Of a stretch of DNA of 64,000 nucleotides, positions 42,850 to 55,700 are shown one piece after another. Source of the DNA: Fratercula arctica (Eukaryota; Chordata; Aves; Charadriiformes; Alcidae). The stretch's first letter is position 1. The number at the start of each line of letters is the position of its first letter. The position numbers were made by a program, and so were the translations under genes. The stretch spans positions 24,142,135-24,206,134 of the forward strand of contig CANTUZ010000012.1 of the NCBI GenBank assembly GCA_947846985.1, given 5' to 3'. The notes below the pieces were generated by a model. It was not told the origin of the DNA and ran no database searches. It was given only the letters and a program-made list of their open reading frames with translations.

Positions 42850-43720
42850 CTGTACAGGGAACCTGGGGGCCGCTTTTATGAGGGGCCCGTGTCGGCGAGG
42901 GCAGTTTTACACCCCGACGGGTCCCGGAGCCACGGCAGGTTTCGCGGAGGCCCTCCTGGCTGCTCCCCACACGGCACAAGGAGCCCGCCGCGGGGCTGGG
43001 GAGCCGGCTCCCGCCGTCCCAGGCTCACCTTCCGACCGGCAACAGGACGCTCCCACCTCAGGGGACGAGCCCTGGTCAGCGGGCGCTTCCCCAGCGGGAA
43101 TTTCGCACCCCATCACGGCAGAGAAAGGGGGCCCTGCGGCTGGCATGGATCCTGAGGAGCTGGCACGGCTCCTGAAGGGCTGCCACGGCTGGCGGGAGCC
43201 CGCCCCACAAGCGGGCAGCGCCCTCCACCAGCCGCCCCGTTCGGCCCCGCCCGCCGCCTGTGAAGAGGGCGCGGCGGGGCCGGGCGAGGGAGCGGAAGGG
43301 AGCGGCGCGGCGGGAGCAAGATGGCGCCGGCGGTGCGGGGGCTGAAGAGCCTGGTGTGGCAGAGTGAGTGCGGGCGTTTCGCTCCGTGTCCCCTTCCCAC
43401 CGCCCCCGGGCTGGGAAGCGGCCCGGGGCCGCTCGGTGGGAGGCGGTGCGGGCCGGTCGGCCGGGAGCGTTCGCCGCTGCCTCCCCGTAGCCCGGCGTAT
43501 TGGGGTCGGTCGCCTCTGTTGGGGCCGGGACCCCTCCTGGCACGGCTTGGGGCTCGTTAGGAGCCGCGCTGCGTGTCGGGGCTGAGGTGGGCGGGCGGCG
43601 GGAGAACTGGGCCGGGCCTGGGCGGCTCTGGGGAGCCCGGTGCGCGGCAGAGGCTGAAGGTGGCGGCTCTTCCTTGGCTCGTTGGGGTGGCGGGAGGCGG
43701 CCCTCCCGGCTGCCGGCAGT
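42850..43720. promoter_or_regulatory. CpG island, STXBP3 promoter (divergent with FNDC7)
   Basis: GC- and CpG-rich block covering the STXBP3 start exon. FNDC7 starts 1.1 kb away on the other strand, just outside the CpG-dense part. A YY1-like CAAGATGGCGCC (43317-43328) overlaps the STXBP3 start codon. Confidence 0.75.
43321..43363 (+). CDS. STXBP3: STXBP3 exon 1
   Basis: 43 nt, [14 protein letters not shown] plus one base, donor GTGAGT. It matches the mammalian start except for a shorter leader. Intron 1 is 5.8 kb and contains a CR1 copy. Confidence 0.93.
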
Positions 43721-46700
43721 AATAGCACCTGGATGGAAACGTTTCTGCCTTATTCCGAGACGAGGGTGAACTTTAGAGGATATAGCCAGCTGTGCCAGCT
43801 CTTCAAGGACTTCCCTGTTGCTTCCGAAATGGCAGTTGTGGAGAGCGCTCCTGGCCTCGGAGCGGGCGCTCCGGTTGTTTGTCACGAAGTGTCAGTGCTC
43901 GCTTTGCGCTGGGCTTGGCGCTTTTCAGAAGGAAAAAGCTGAAGGTGTCCCCAGGTACTTTCATAAATGAACTGCAGGTTTTTATGGCCATGTTGAGGAA
44001 CAGGTTCTGCCAGTGTTTGGTACAGAAAATGAAGTTGTAACTACGCCATGTCTTAGTGGAGTGGAAGGGCGGATGGTACCTCAGGTACTGTGAGGCATTT
44101 GGGGAAAGGCACTAATGGCCACCTCACACCAGATGTAATTGTAGTGAGGTGGTGACTCCATGAGCAGCTCAGCCCGCCCAGTGACTGCCTGTCACTGAAA
44201 TGGGAAGGTCCTGCTGCCTTGTCTGTGTTTTCATCCTCTGCTCCTGCCTGCAAGCTCCAGTGTGCTTGCTTGTGTCGCTGGAAAAGAAAACAGAAAAAAG
44301 GGGAGGAAGAGGAAAGCAGACTGTTCCTGTGGTGTTCATTCCTCGACTGCTGACATCTGTACCCTGCTCACATGACTTAGATACCTTTGTTTATAACTGG
44401 ACCTTTAGAAATCCCTAGTTTTACATCTTTGTCCCATCTTGCTCTGTTAAGTCTTTTGTGCCTTTGATAGTAAAGTGATTGATTTGTCTTGAGGTGTTTT
44501 GTAGAAGACTTGGACCTTACAGGGTCACAGAATTGTAGGGGTTGGAAGGGACCTCTGGAGATCAAATCCAACCCTCCTGCCAAAGCAGGGTCACCCAGAG
44601 CAAGCTGCACAGGATCATGTCCAGGCGGGTTTTGAGTATCTTCAGAGACGGAGACTCCACCACGTCTCTGGGCAGCCTGTGCCAGTGCTCTGCCACCCTC
44701 AAAGGAAAGAAGTTTTTCCTTGTGTTCATGTGGAACTTCCTGTGTTCCAGTTTGTGCTTGTTGCCCCTTGTCCTGTCACTTGGCACCACTGAAAAGAGTC
44801 TGGCCCCATCCTCTTGACACCCACCCTTTAGATATTTATAAGCATTGATGAGGTCCTCTCTGAGTCTTCTCTTCTCCAGGCTAAACAGACCCAGATCTCT
44901 CAGTCTTTCCTTCTAAGAGAGATGCTCCAGCCCCCTGATCATCTTTGTAGCCCTCCGCTGGACTCTCTTCAGTAGTTCCTTGTCTTTCTTGAACTGGGGA
45001 GCCCAGAACTGGACACGGTACTTCAGGTGTGACCTCTCCAGGGCAGAGTAGAGGGGGAGGATGACCTCCCTCGACCTACTGGTCACGTTCTTTTTAATGC
45101 ACCCCAGGAGACCATTGGCCTTTTTGGCCACAAGGGCACATTGCTGGCTCATGGTCAACTTGTCCACCGGGACTCTGAGGTCCCTCTCTGCAGAGCTGTT
45201 TTCCAGCAGGTCAGCCCCTAACCTGTACCAGTGCATGGGGTTATTCCTCCCTAGGTACAAGATCCTACGCTTGCCCTTGTTCAACTTCATTAGGTTCCTC
45301 TCTGCCCAACTCTCTAGCCTGTCCAGGTCTCGCTGAATGGTGGCACAGCCTTCTGATGTGTCAGCCACTCTTCCCAGTTTTGTATCATCAGAAAACTTGC
45401 TGAGGGTATGCTCTGTCTCCTCATCTGGGTCATTGATGAATACACTGAACAAGACTGGACACAGTACTGACCCCTGGGGAACACTGCTAGCTACAGGCCT
45501 CCAACTAGACTCTGGCTGCTGATCACAACCCTCTGAGCTCTGCCGTTCAGCTAGTTCTCAATCCACCTCACTGTCCACTCATCCAACCTACGCTTCCTAA
45601 ACTTACCTGTGAGGGTGCTATGGGAGACAGTGTCAGAAGCCTTGCTGAAGTCGAGGTAGACAATGTCCACTGCTCTCCCCTCATCTACCCAGCCAGTCCT
45701 GCCATCATAGAACGCTATCAGGTTGGTCAAGCATGATAGCCTTAGAAGGAGGCAACCTGATCAAAGCACTAGTGTGTCATCAGGGTATGTAAGGACTTTA
45801 GAAAATGGCATTGCCAGTGTGGACAAGACCATGAGGAAGAATATTAGAGTGATGGTGAAGCAGTGTGAATAATAAAATGTTTATATTGAAAACTTTGTAA
45901 AAAAAGAAGCTTCTTATGAAAAGAATGTTTTGTTAGGTAACTAGTGGCTCTTATCTTTCCAAGACTACAACAACAATGAAAGTTCATGAAGTAAGCTTTA
46001 GACATTGTCTGGCACTTTGTTTATGGATGATTCAAGGCCATGGACTGCTGCTTTCTAACGTTTCAGCAAAGGTGGTTTTTTTTTTTAAGGCTGGTTTGTC
46101 TGAAAATAATGTGTCGGTGATGCTGATGCTTCATGTAGCAGCTTGTTGTTAGTGTGTATCTTATTCCTGTTCTGCTAACAGGAAAAGAAGTTGTACCTGT
46201 GTTTTGTGTACAAAGAGTGTTGTACCTGTGCTCTGGTATGGTGCTGTTAAAACCCTTTCTTTCCATTGTGATAGCCCTTTCTCTAAGGTGCAATTGTAGG
46301 CAGAATCTATGCAGAAGTGTGTGAAAATGTTACTTCACCAAGGTTTGTTGTCAGTTAAGTTTACAGATATGGGGATGGAGGAAGCTACCTGTATTTTGGA
46401 GGCAGTAGTTTCTGTGGATAAAATTATAAAATTAACTATACTGCATCTCTCTGTGTATCTGTAAATAAGGTTATATCCCCAAGGAATTCTGTCTTTAACT
46501 TTTTTTTTTTTTCCAACTTCAAAATGTGTTCTGGACTTGTATAATAAGATTCTAGCCTAGCCACAGATACCTATATTAATTTAAGTTGCAGCAATCCTGC
46601 AACTTTATTTTCCAGAACACTTGCTTACAGCGAAAGCTGTTTTAGTCCTTTCTTCAGAAAGTGTGTTATAAATGGTTCATTAGCTTTGCCAAGGTGTGGT

Positions 46701-49700
46701 TTGCTTTTTTTTTTTTTGTTTGTTTGTTTTTTTTCACAGAGGGATTTAACAGTCTGCTGTTCCATCAGGGTTGTGTATAGTTCTTACCTGGATCAGGAAG
46801 TAAAAGTAGAAGAAAAATGCCTTCAACTGAATGTATTCAGAGAAGAGAAAATTAGATAAGGCAGTTAGGATGCATGGTTGGTATGAAATTTGTGAGAAGG
46901 AAATGCAAGCTGAGACAAAAATGGACCACTATTCATACCTGGGTTTATGATTGGTTTTGATGCATTCAGAATGCTTACTGGAGACAAATGAGATGATTTT
47001 GAGAGCCTGTAAACCAGTGTAGGTCAGTTATTTGAGTAAAGCATCTGCAGGTTGAGGACGAAACAAATAGCAGTTGGAGTGTTGCAGGGGCAAGTACACT
47101 GATAGCTTGGAATACAATTTCTTTTCATGATGGGAGAAAGCTGATTTCTATTTTTAATTACAGAAATTAAGTTCAAGACACAACTGGATTATGCATTTGT
47201 ATGTTCTGTTTTATTTTGTAGGCAAGTAAGTTAAGGTAGTGTAGAAAAAATATATTTGAGACTTTGGACAGGCTCTCAGGTGCTCAATTTATTAAAAAGC
47301 ACTCTATGTAATGCTAAGGACTAATTCCTTGGTAAGAGTGTTCTCAGAAAATATGAAGGGTAATTAAATTTTCACGAGGCTAAAGATTTGATCTTACACC
47401 TTGTGTGCAGACCTAGAAAAAATGTATGTAACAAATGCACAGTATAAAAGCGACAGGAAAAAAAGTGCCTGTATTACATCCTGGATTCAGGTATTACTAA
47501 CAAATACATCTTGGTAGCAGCTATGGAGTGATGAGCATTCTGCAATTTTATATAGAGTATATCCAAAGAAGTCACAGGAGTCTCTATACCAGGCTAAGCA
47601 GACCTAGAACTTGTTGCAAACTGTGGATTGTGTATAACAGGAAGGATGTTGAATTGGAAGCAACCCAGAGTTTGACCAATGATAATGGATTTCGGGAGCT
47701 GTATAAGCAGAAAAGGATTCAGGAGAACTGAGCTTCAGTTCTGTTGTTTAGCAGCCTAAACAAAATGCACCTATTGTACCCCTCTTGAAACATGTGCTTT
47801 TTACTTAAATAGCTTTTAGACTGGTATTTTTGTGAGTTTATTAGATGAAGCGGAGTGTAAGGTTTTTAGGTTGCTATGAAGAATGCCAGTGCTGCAAAAA
47901 GTAACCTGAGCATATTGGAAAGCTAAAGCATAAAGTACTCGTCTTTCAAAAGAAACTTCTTGTGTTAGTGTGAAAGAGTCTGTGTAGGACATTTTTGTAA
48001 AATATAACGATGAGAAGCGTGACAACTTGGGAGCGTTGCGTGCTATGCAGTGTTAAGAGCTGTGAAACGGAAATGAAATTAAGGCTGGATGAGCAGGTCG
48101 GCTGCTCCGCTGAAGTAACTGCTGAATTCTGAGGCCCTGGAATTTGGGGGCAGAGATGGAGTATCTTGCGACAGATTCATAGTAAAGGGACTTGGACATA
48201 ATTGAATATATTAACATCTATAAATGGTGAAGAAATAGGTGTACTTTTTGTTGTATGTTCACCTAGTATTCTGAAACTTCTTTCAGTTCTTTCACTTAGC
48301 AGTCATCACAAAATGTGTGCTGAATTTGCTCATTTGTATTGGAGGCTTCTATTACTCTCTTTTTTTCATTTGGAGAAAAAGGTCCAGCAGTTTTAATAGA
48401 AGTAGTCATCAACTTAATCTGAAATTCTGTTCTCTGGGAAAAGAGAATAGAATAATCAGACCTCTTTATTCCTATGTTTATAAACAGCAGGTTTTAAACA
48501 GTTCCCAAAGTCTTCTGACTTTTAATTAACACATACCACTGCTGTGAGATTGATCTGCATTAGCCGGATGAAACCACTCCTGAAAGCTACAACTCATAGT
48601 TCTGGTGATCTTTAAAACCTGTAGGTTGTAACTACATGTTGACTCTTTTTGCTGAATCCTGTACAAGCTTTTTAATTGAAATTTTCTCTACAGTTGTCAT
48701 AGCAGGAAAAGATAATTGATACCTGATTTAACAACTTCCAATTCCTGGAAAAAGTGATCTTTTCTTAGGCTTGTTCTGGAATTCCAGAAGAAGAACAAGG
48801 ACATCTGAAGTTAGCATATATTTTAAAATAGGCCTGTTTTCGAATGTGTTGGTCCAGCTGTCTTATCTTAAAGAGTAGATTAATTTTTTTGCATGTGCAT
48901 AATCCTTTCAGTGGAAGAGTTCATTGAAAAATAGAAACAAAGTGAAATATTTACAGGCCTGTGATTATTCAGACTGATTTTTATGGAGCTGTTTAATATT
49001 GGCAAAAATGAAAAACTTAGCTACATCTTTATGAAACAGGCAGGAACAGGTGGTAGCCAAGAATTCTGTAGAGGTATTTATCAGTGGGTTGGGTTGTTTT
49101 GTTCCTCCTTTTTAGGTCTCTGAACATATGAGTCTAAATGGGTGAATTATTTTTTCAGTGACAATTTGATTCCTCTAACTGGTAAACTGTCTATTTCTTC
49201 TTCAGAGCTAAAATCATCAATATTTGATGACTGCAGGAAAGAGGAAGAATGGAAGGTATAGTTTCGTTATAATTTATGTAAGAATGTTACAGATTACTTG
49301 TTTAGGTGATTCTATCACTGAGTACACAAAAAATAGTTATCATTTAATGGCTGTCACTTTCACTTAAATTTGTTTTCTATCCGAGTAATGGATTTTAGTT
49401 CTGTTAACTCAGATCTCTGTATAATACGTAATGAAAAATACTAAGAACAAAAGGTTAGTTGTCTCAGTTATTTTTCGAGTTTTGAAAAAAAATGAGAAAC
49501 TGTTTCTGTTTATCTTCACTTTTCTTTTGAAAGACTTGTACTTCATTAATTTCAAAAATTATACTGCTGTGCGATATATGTGGAGCAGGATTCAGCAGTG
49601 CAATACCTGTTAGAGCTGCTTAAGCCATAAAAAAAAGTTTTAGAATAAGTACAGATATATTTAAGCAGGCCATGGGGTAAATTAGGCAGGAATTCGAAAG

Positions 49701-52700
49701 ATTTGTGTCAAAGTGAAAGTTTTTATAATACTTTCTAGTAGGAATAGTGGGGACAAGCTACTTATTTAAGATGGAGCTCATCTTTTGAAATCCTGTATGT
49801 AGGGAGCTGCCTTCTGATGCTATTTGAGATTAATTTCCCACTGCAAAGTTGCTATATGCAGGTGATGAAAAGATACGGAGTTATAAAATAGATTTCAGCT
49901 TCAAGTTTCCATGGCAAGTTGTTAAGGAAATAATGTGGGTTTGCTATAGTTGATCAGTTATCTAAATACCTGTGTGTTTTTTTAATATATTTAGATAATT
50001 CTTTTAGATGATTACACTACTAAATTACTGTCAATGTGCTGCAAAATGACTGATCTACTGGCAGAGGGTATCACAGGTAAGCATAATTCTTTTTAATATA
50101 CAGATGGCAATATCTTGATAAGAAAAAGGGAAAGAATAAAATTGATGGTACCCTTGCAAGAAATTGCCTGAATTTGGTTGATGAAGACAAGTAGCTATGG
50201 GATATTAGACTAGCAGGCTTTCTAACTTGTACAGTAATTACCCAATTGTGACTTTTTTTTAAAAATTTTTTTTAAATGAAAAATCAAATGTTTCTCTGCC
50301 TAGAAGCTAAAACCCTTTTAATCTTTTTTTGCTAAAGATTGCTGTAAGGTCTTTTTGGTGCTTGTTGTTGGTTTTCTGCCCTTTTTTAATTTATTTTTGT
50401 TTGGGGATTTTTGTTTGGTTTTGTGGTGCATTTTTTTGGGGGGGGGTGGTGGTGGTGGTGTGTGTTTGCTAGTGTCCATGATGGGGTAAATGAGGAAGTT
50501 ATCTGTCACAGAGTGATTTTTAAGGATATTATCTGTCAGTTGAAGTTAATGGAAAATGAGCTCAGTAAAGAATTAAGTGAATGTTAGTAAAACATGTTCT
50601 CTGCGTTTTTTCGTAATGTGTTCTCTAAATTGGTAATATCTGCTGCTTTGAATTCATTTCTGCTCTTGAACAGTAGAGTTAGGATATAAGGGCAGAGAAA
50701 CTTAAGTACTGAAGACAAAATGGGAACAGGAGACAGCAGTTGACAAACTGATGAGAGGTGTTTGCAAGCAAGTGGATGTGATAGCGGGAATAATTTAAAT
50801 TTCAGTTCTATGTTGTGCAGATATATTTGAGCCTCTTCTCAAAACCAGAGAGCTTTCCATAATTTAAAAAACCCCAAACCCACAACACACAATAAAAATT
50901 TGAAACTAAATTATATCAATTGTTACTTTAACTAGAATAAACCCATAAGCAACATTAACTGTAATTAGATTGTCACTTTTCCAAATAATTTGAGAGTAGT
51001 TTCTAGTGGAGTGGAGTTTCTCATCTGCTGGAATATCTCTGCTGTTCCTTGATGTTGGCCACTGTCAAAAATCAATAATAGGTGCGTTGTGACAGATCTC
51101 AGTTATGCAGTATGCCTGTTTAGATAAGACTTTAGTTTTTTAGGTGTATTTTAAAAGAAGTATTTTCTCTCTAGTAAATCTTATGGGCTTTTCTTCCCTA
51201 CAACTTAAAAAAAGGATATTTTTCCTTTCATAAAACACTTTTCAAAGTTGCTTTTTATGATTGACCTTTTCTGTAATGTTTATTAGTGTATCATCCTGCC
51301 TGTTTTTGAAATTGAAATGAATATACAAAATGTAAATGATCTAATCCTTAATTAGCTTTAGGTTTAGATTTTTAGAAACATTTTAGTAAAAGAGCAGTAT
51401 TTAGACTTAGTTATTTTTCCACAAGTAGCAAGACTTTTCTTATTCCAGCTATTCAGTATAACATGATTCTTCTGGAAGTATAATAGCAAAGCTGTATACA
51501 TTTCACTTTTGGAGTGTATTTTTAATCATAATAAGTACTACTTATCCTTTGTGAGAAACTTTCAGTGAGCGTGTATCCTGTTCATCAGTAAGAAACCTTT
51601 TATTTTTAGTGAGTACACTACTGAAAAGAACCTGTCTTTCCACATCCAAATGTCTGTCATTACTTATCTTCTTTGTTCCTCCCCCTCAAAATTACGAAGC
51701 AACATGAATCCCTCTGCATTCTCAAGGTAGTGTATTGCAACACTATATAGCAATGACTTTATTAAACAGAGAAAACCAAGAGTTGAGTGAAATGGATTTG
51801 CTGAAAATGTCTAATTTGTGCCTGCAATTAGATTGAAACAGAGTAAGTGCACAGGAAATGGGCAAACAAAGGACAGAAGAGGCTATAGTCCAGAATGATG
51901 CCCTGCATAGTTTTATTCTCCCTCTCCTTCAATGTGCTGGAAAAAGAACAATCATGCCGAGGCAGTTCTCTGGCAAGCTATTTCATACTGGCCTTCGTAG
52001 TTTGAGCATGTTTGTATTGCTGTACCTTTCTGTGTGAGGACAAAACTCTGCTTGTGTAGAATAGCCAGGAAAAATTTAGTCCTACAAATTTAATTGACAC
52101 TAGGCTGAGGGCTGAACAAGTCATGTAACTTGCTGTATTTAAAATCATAAATAAATAAAAAGTCAAGGCTTTCTTGGCAAAAGATAGGTTCTTGCCACTA
52201 ATTTTGTGGACAACTTGATTGGTGTTATTTTGTTTTAATCATCTCTATACTAAAATATGTACGGTACTTTCCTTAAGGATGCATGAAGCTCTTAATTATA
52301 AAAATGTAATATTTCTTACTTTATAGTGGTGGAGAATGTATATAAAAACCGTGAGCCTGTCCCACACATGAAGGCAATATATTTCATAACTCCCACCAAA
52401 AAGGTTAGTAATTTAAAGAAAACGTAGCAAGGTCTTTCAGACTGAAAAAGCAATCTTATTTTAAAATATTGATTTACTGTGTACAACTATGCAGTACTTA
52501 ACTTCTGCATTTTGTGTGGTACTTCATTTTCCATAATGAAAAGGCAATGCAGTGTCACCATAGAGCGTGTTGCAAATGTGTACCTTTTGATCAATGGAGG
52601 CACTGTTTCATTGCTTAGCTATTAGTAACCTCACTGAAAGAGATGTTTTATCAAATAATGATGCAATACATTGCACAATAGAATTCAAAGTAATGGCTGT

Positions 52701-55700
52701 AATAAGAGATTACTGTTACTGCCTAAAAATTCTTGAGAGAATAAATCTCAGCACTGTTATAGGTGGAAAATGATGCAAATGTCTTGCTTTGTTTGCTTCT
52801 GAAAGTGATCTTGGTGCATGACTGACCTTCTGTAATTGTTTATATTATTCTTGGTCTGGAATTAAAAATCTACTTAAGTGTTTTCTTTTCTTGTATGTTG
52901 GTTTGTGGTATTTCTAAGCAGGACTAGGTAGTTAACAGGGCAGGAGGAGAGGAGGGAGAAGCTTTGTCTGGTATGTGAGGAAAGGCAAAAACACTAATGA
53001 CTTTTTTCCGTATTTTTTCTACCCCCATAAGTCTGTAGATGGACTTATCGATGACTTCATCACTAAATCATCCAGCAGATACAAAGCAGCATATGTGTAT
53101 TTCACTGACTGTAAGTAAGCTTTTGTGTTGTAGTTTGATAACTTTATATATGTAAATAAGTAAGCTTCTCAACTTTCTTTCCTATTGTTTAGTATGTGTA
53201 AATTTTGAGTCCCGTTTCTTGGAAGAAGATTTGAGACTCAAGTGGTTACACACATTTTGGTTGCCAGAGTGTGGTCACTGTGCTGTATGGCAATAGTAAT
53301 TTCTTTCACAATTGCCAAACAATGTTGATGATTCCCCACCTCAGCTTTTTATTTAGGTAATCTAGTTTTATTTTTAAAGTATACCAGTCTTCTCCTATGT
53401 TGGAGAGTGTGGAGGAAGACAATTCAAGTAAAACTGTCTCATATAAACAAAAACATAAATGCATGAGAATTTGCTGCAAGAACAGTGTTTTGTAACTGGT
53501 CGTTTTGTGTAGTTCCTTCTGACTTGAGTCAGCTTTTTCTCCCATCACCTGAAACTAGATGCCTCCTTAGCCCTTGCATGCACAATATAAATTGCAGAGC
53601 AGAGACAATTAGTGCAAATGGGGTTAACATGGCTGCGTGTTGCTCTGCAGTCCGTCAGCGTGACAAAAATGGCATGTAAATAAGGGAAAACAAAAAACCC
53701 AAACATGCTGATGCTGCTGAAGGCAGAGACTGACTTGTGTCTGTCTCTGTGGATGTCCGTGGATGGTGCATATCTGGTACCGTAGGTTCTCAAAGAAGTT
53801 CTTAAATTACTAGCAAAAACTTCTGGTTTCTTGTTTCCTTTTATGCTGATGCAGCAATTCTTGTTCTGGAAAAATACTGCTACCTTGCTGTATGTTCCTT
53901 TGTTGCAAGTGTGCAAGCTTTCAGTTTGAATGCTTGCCCAAACTTTTCATGTTGGGAGAAATTAGAGGAATAGCTCGGTCACTTCTAAGTCTGTGTAGTA
54001 TTTGTGTCATCCAAATATTCCTTAAATTCAGTTTCTAGACTGGGATCCAGTGTAGCCTGTAAGTGTAGTGGAACACATTTGAAATCTGTAATTAAATTCC
54101 GTATTTCTCTGTATTTTGCTGTTTGATATGTACAAATTTGTTTCTCCCTTGAAGCCTTTCGTAGCTTGGCAAATGATTTCTCTCTCCTACATGAGCAGAA
54201 ATAGCAGAAACTTTTGCTTTGATAAAATCCATATGCTTCACTGCTGCAGACTGCTAATGAGACTTTGCTTGGGAAAGGCTAGGAAAAAATCACCAGTGAT
54301 GCTTCTTAAAAAAGATTTCAAACATAAAACATTGACTATACATTCTCTTCCACTTTAGGATTTGGCAACTTTTTTGTATGTTACTGTTAATTGGTTCTTA
54401 ATTTAGAATTGTCTGACCTGAATACTGTAAACTTATAAGTGACTTAATAACTGGAATACGCAGAAATGATTTATACTTAGAATCTTTTTTTTTTTTCCTA
54501 GTTTGTCCTGACAACCTCTTCAATAAAATTAAGTCTTCCTGTGCAAAATCAGTAAGGAGATGCAAGGAGATCAACATTTCCTTCTTTCCATATGAGTCTC
54601 AGGTAAGTTTCATTCTTTATCTCAACAGCAGAAAATAGTTTGGAGGACTATTTTCAAGTGTTGTTGATTTGCTAAAAAATAACTAAATAGAATGTAGCTT
54701 TTTTTTTTACTGATAAACTGTTTGTGAGACCTGTTGCCATTTTGGCATATTTCTAGTGCTTGCTTATATTTTTCAGATGAAAACAAATGCTCTTGTACTG
54801 AAAGGTTTACTGGTTGCACTTGACCTCTTTGCAAGACTTGGAATAAGAGAGGTTAGAGAAGGAATCTATTCCTTAAGAGACGTAAAGTATTCTGGTTTGT
54901 CTTTAGAAAGTAGTAAAGTCTGTTGCTGCTTATACTGTTATTTTGGTGTTATTCTGATGGACTAGATAGGTTGGTGTGTAGGAATAGGAGTAAGTAGAAC
55001 AAGCTACTTGGTGAATGTCGTAAAAGGAAAACAAATGGATGAAGAGAACGGAAGGAGAACAAAACAAAAGCCTCACAAAAAAGAGAAACAAACCCCATAA
55101 TAACTTGGCAAACCTCTTAGTGAGAGGAAATCGTGGAAATCATGTTTTCTCAATTAAAAATTTGAGACCACCAGTGGAAACCAATGAGTGGTTTCCATGT
55201 GAAACCACACAGTGCGTATTGTGTTGAGAAATAATTTGTTGCTCACACACTTTATCAGATACAGAAGGTTGAAATGCACTCTGATACTCACTAATACAGT
55301 GAAGTCCCCAAACCCTGTCCACTCTTGGGAGTTGTAGAACTAACCATGAATGTTTCCTACAAGTCTTTTCTGTGTTCTTCAAACCTTATGAACATATCAA
55401 GGGTTAGAACTCTTACCTGTACCAAGTGGCAGGTGAATATAGGAGAGGTTGCTGCTATCCATGTCTTACTGTGATGCAGTTTCCTTGTTTGAAGACACAC
55501 TCCTTATTTTTTTTTATTTTTTTGTTTATTATTTAGATTGAGAAGCCATCAGAGAATAATTAGTGTGGTTGGTTGGTTGTTTATTTTCTAGTGGTATTGA
55601 TGTTGCCAAGCTTCTTTAAAACTGATTTTGTGAGTTCTGCTAAAGCTGCTCTTAAGAAAATTTTTTTAGCTTCTTCTACCAAATAAGGCATACGAAAATT

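Noticed and set aside
42836..43885. Long frames (up to 273 residues) rich in Pro, Ala, Arg and Gly
   Set aside because: Stop-poor because the region is a CpG island. They overlap the STXBP3 first exon on the wrong frame or strand and lack family motifs.
44913..45452. A 179-residue minus-strand frame with a reverse-transcriptase FSDD motif
   Set aside because: Part of a truncated, frameshifted CR1 retroposon, so recorded as a mobile element and not as a host gene.
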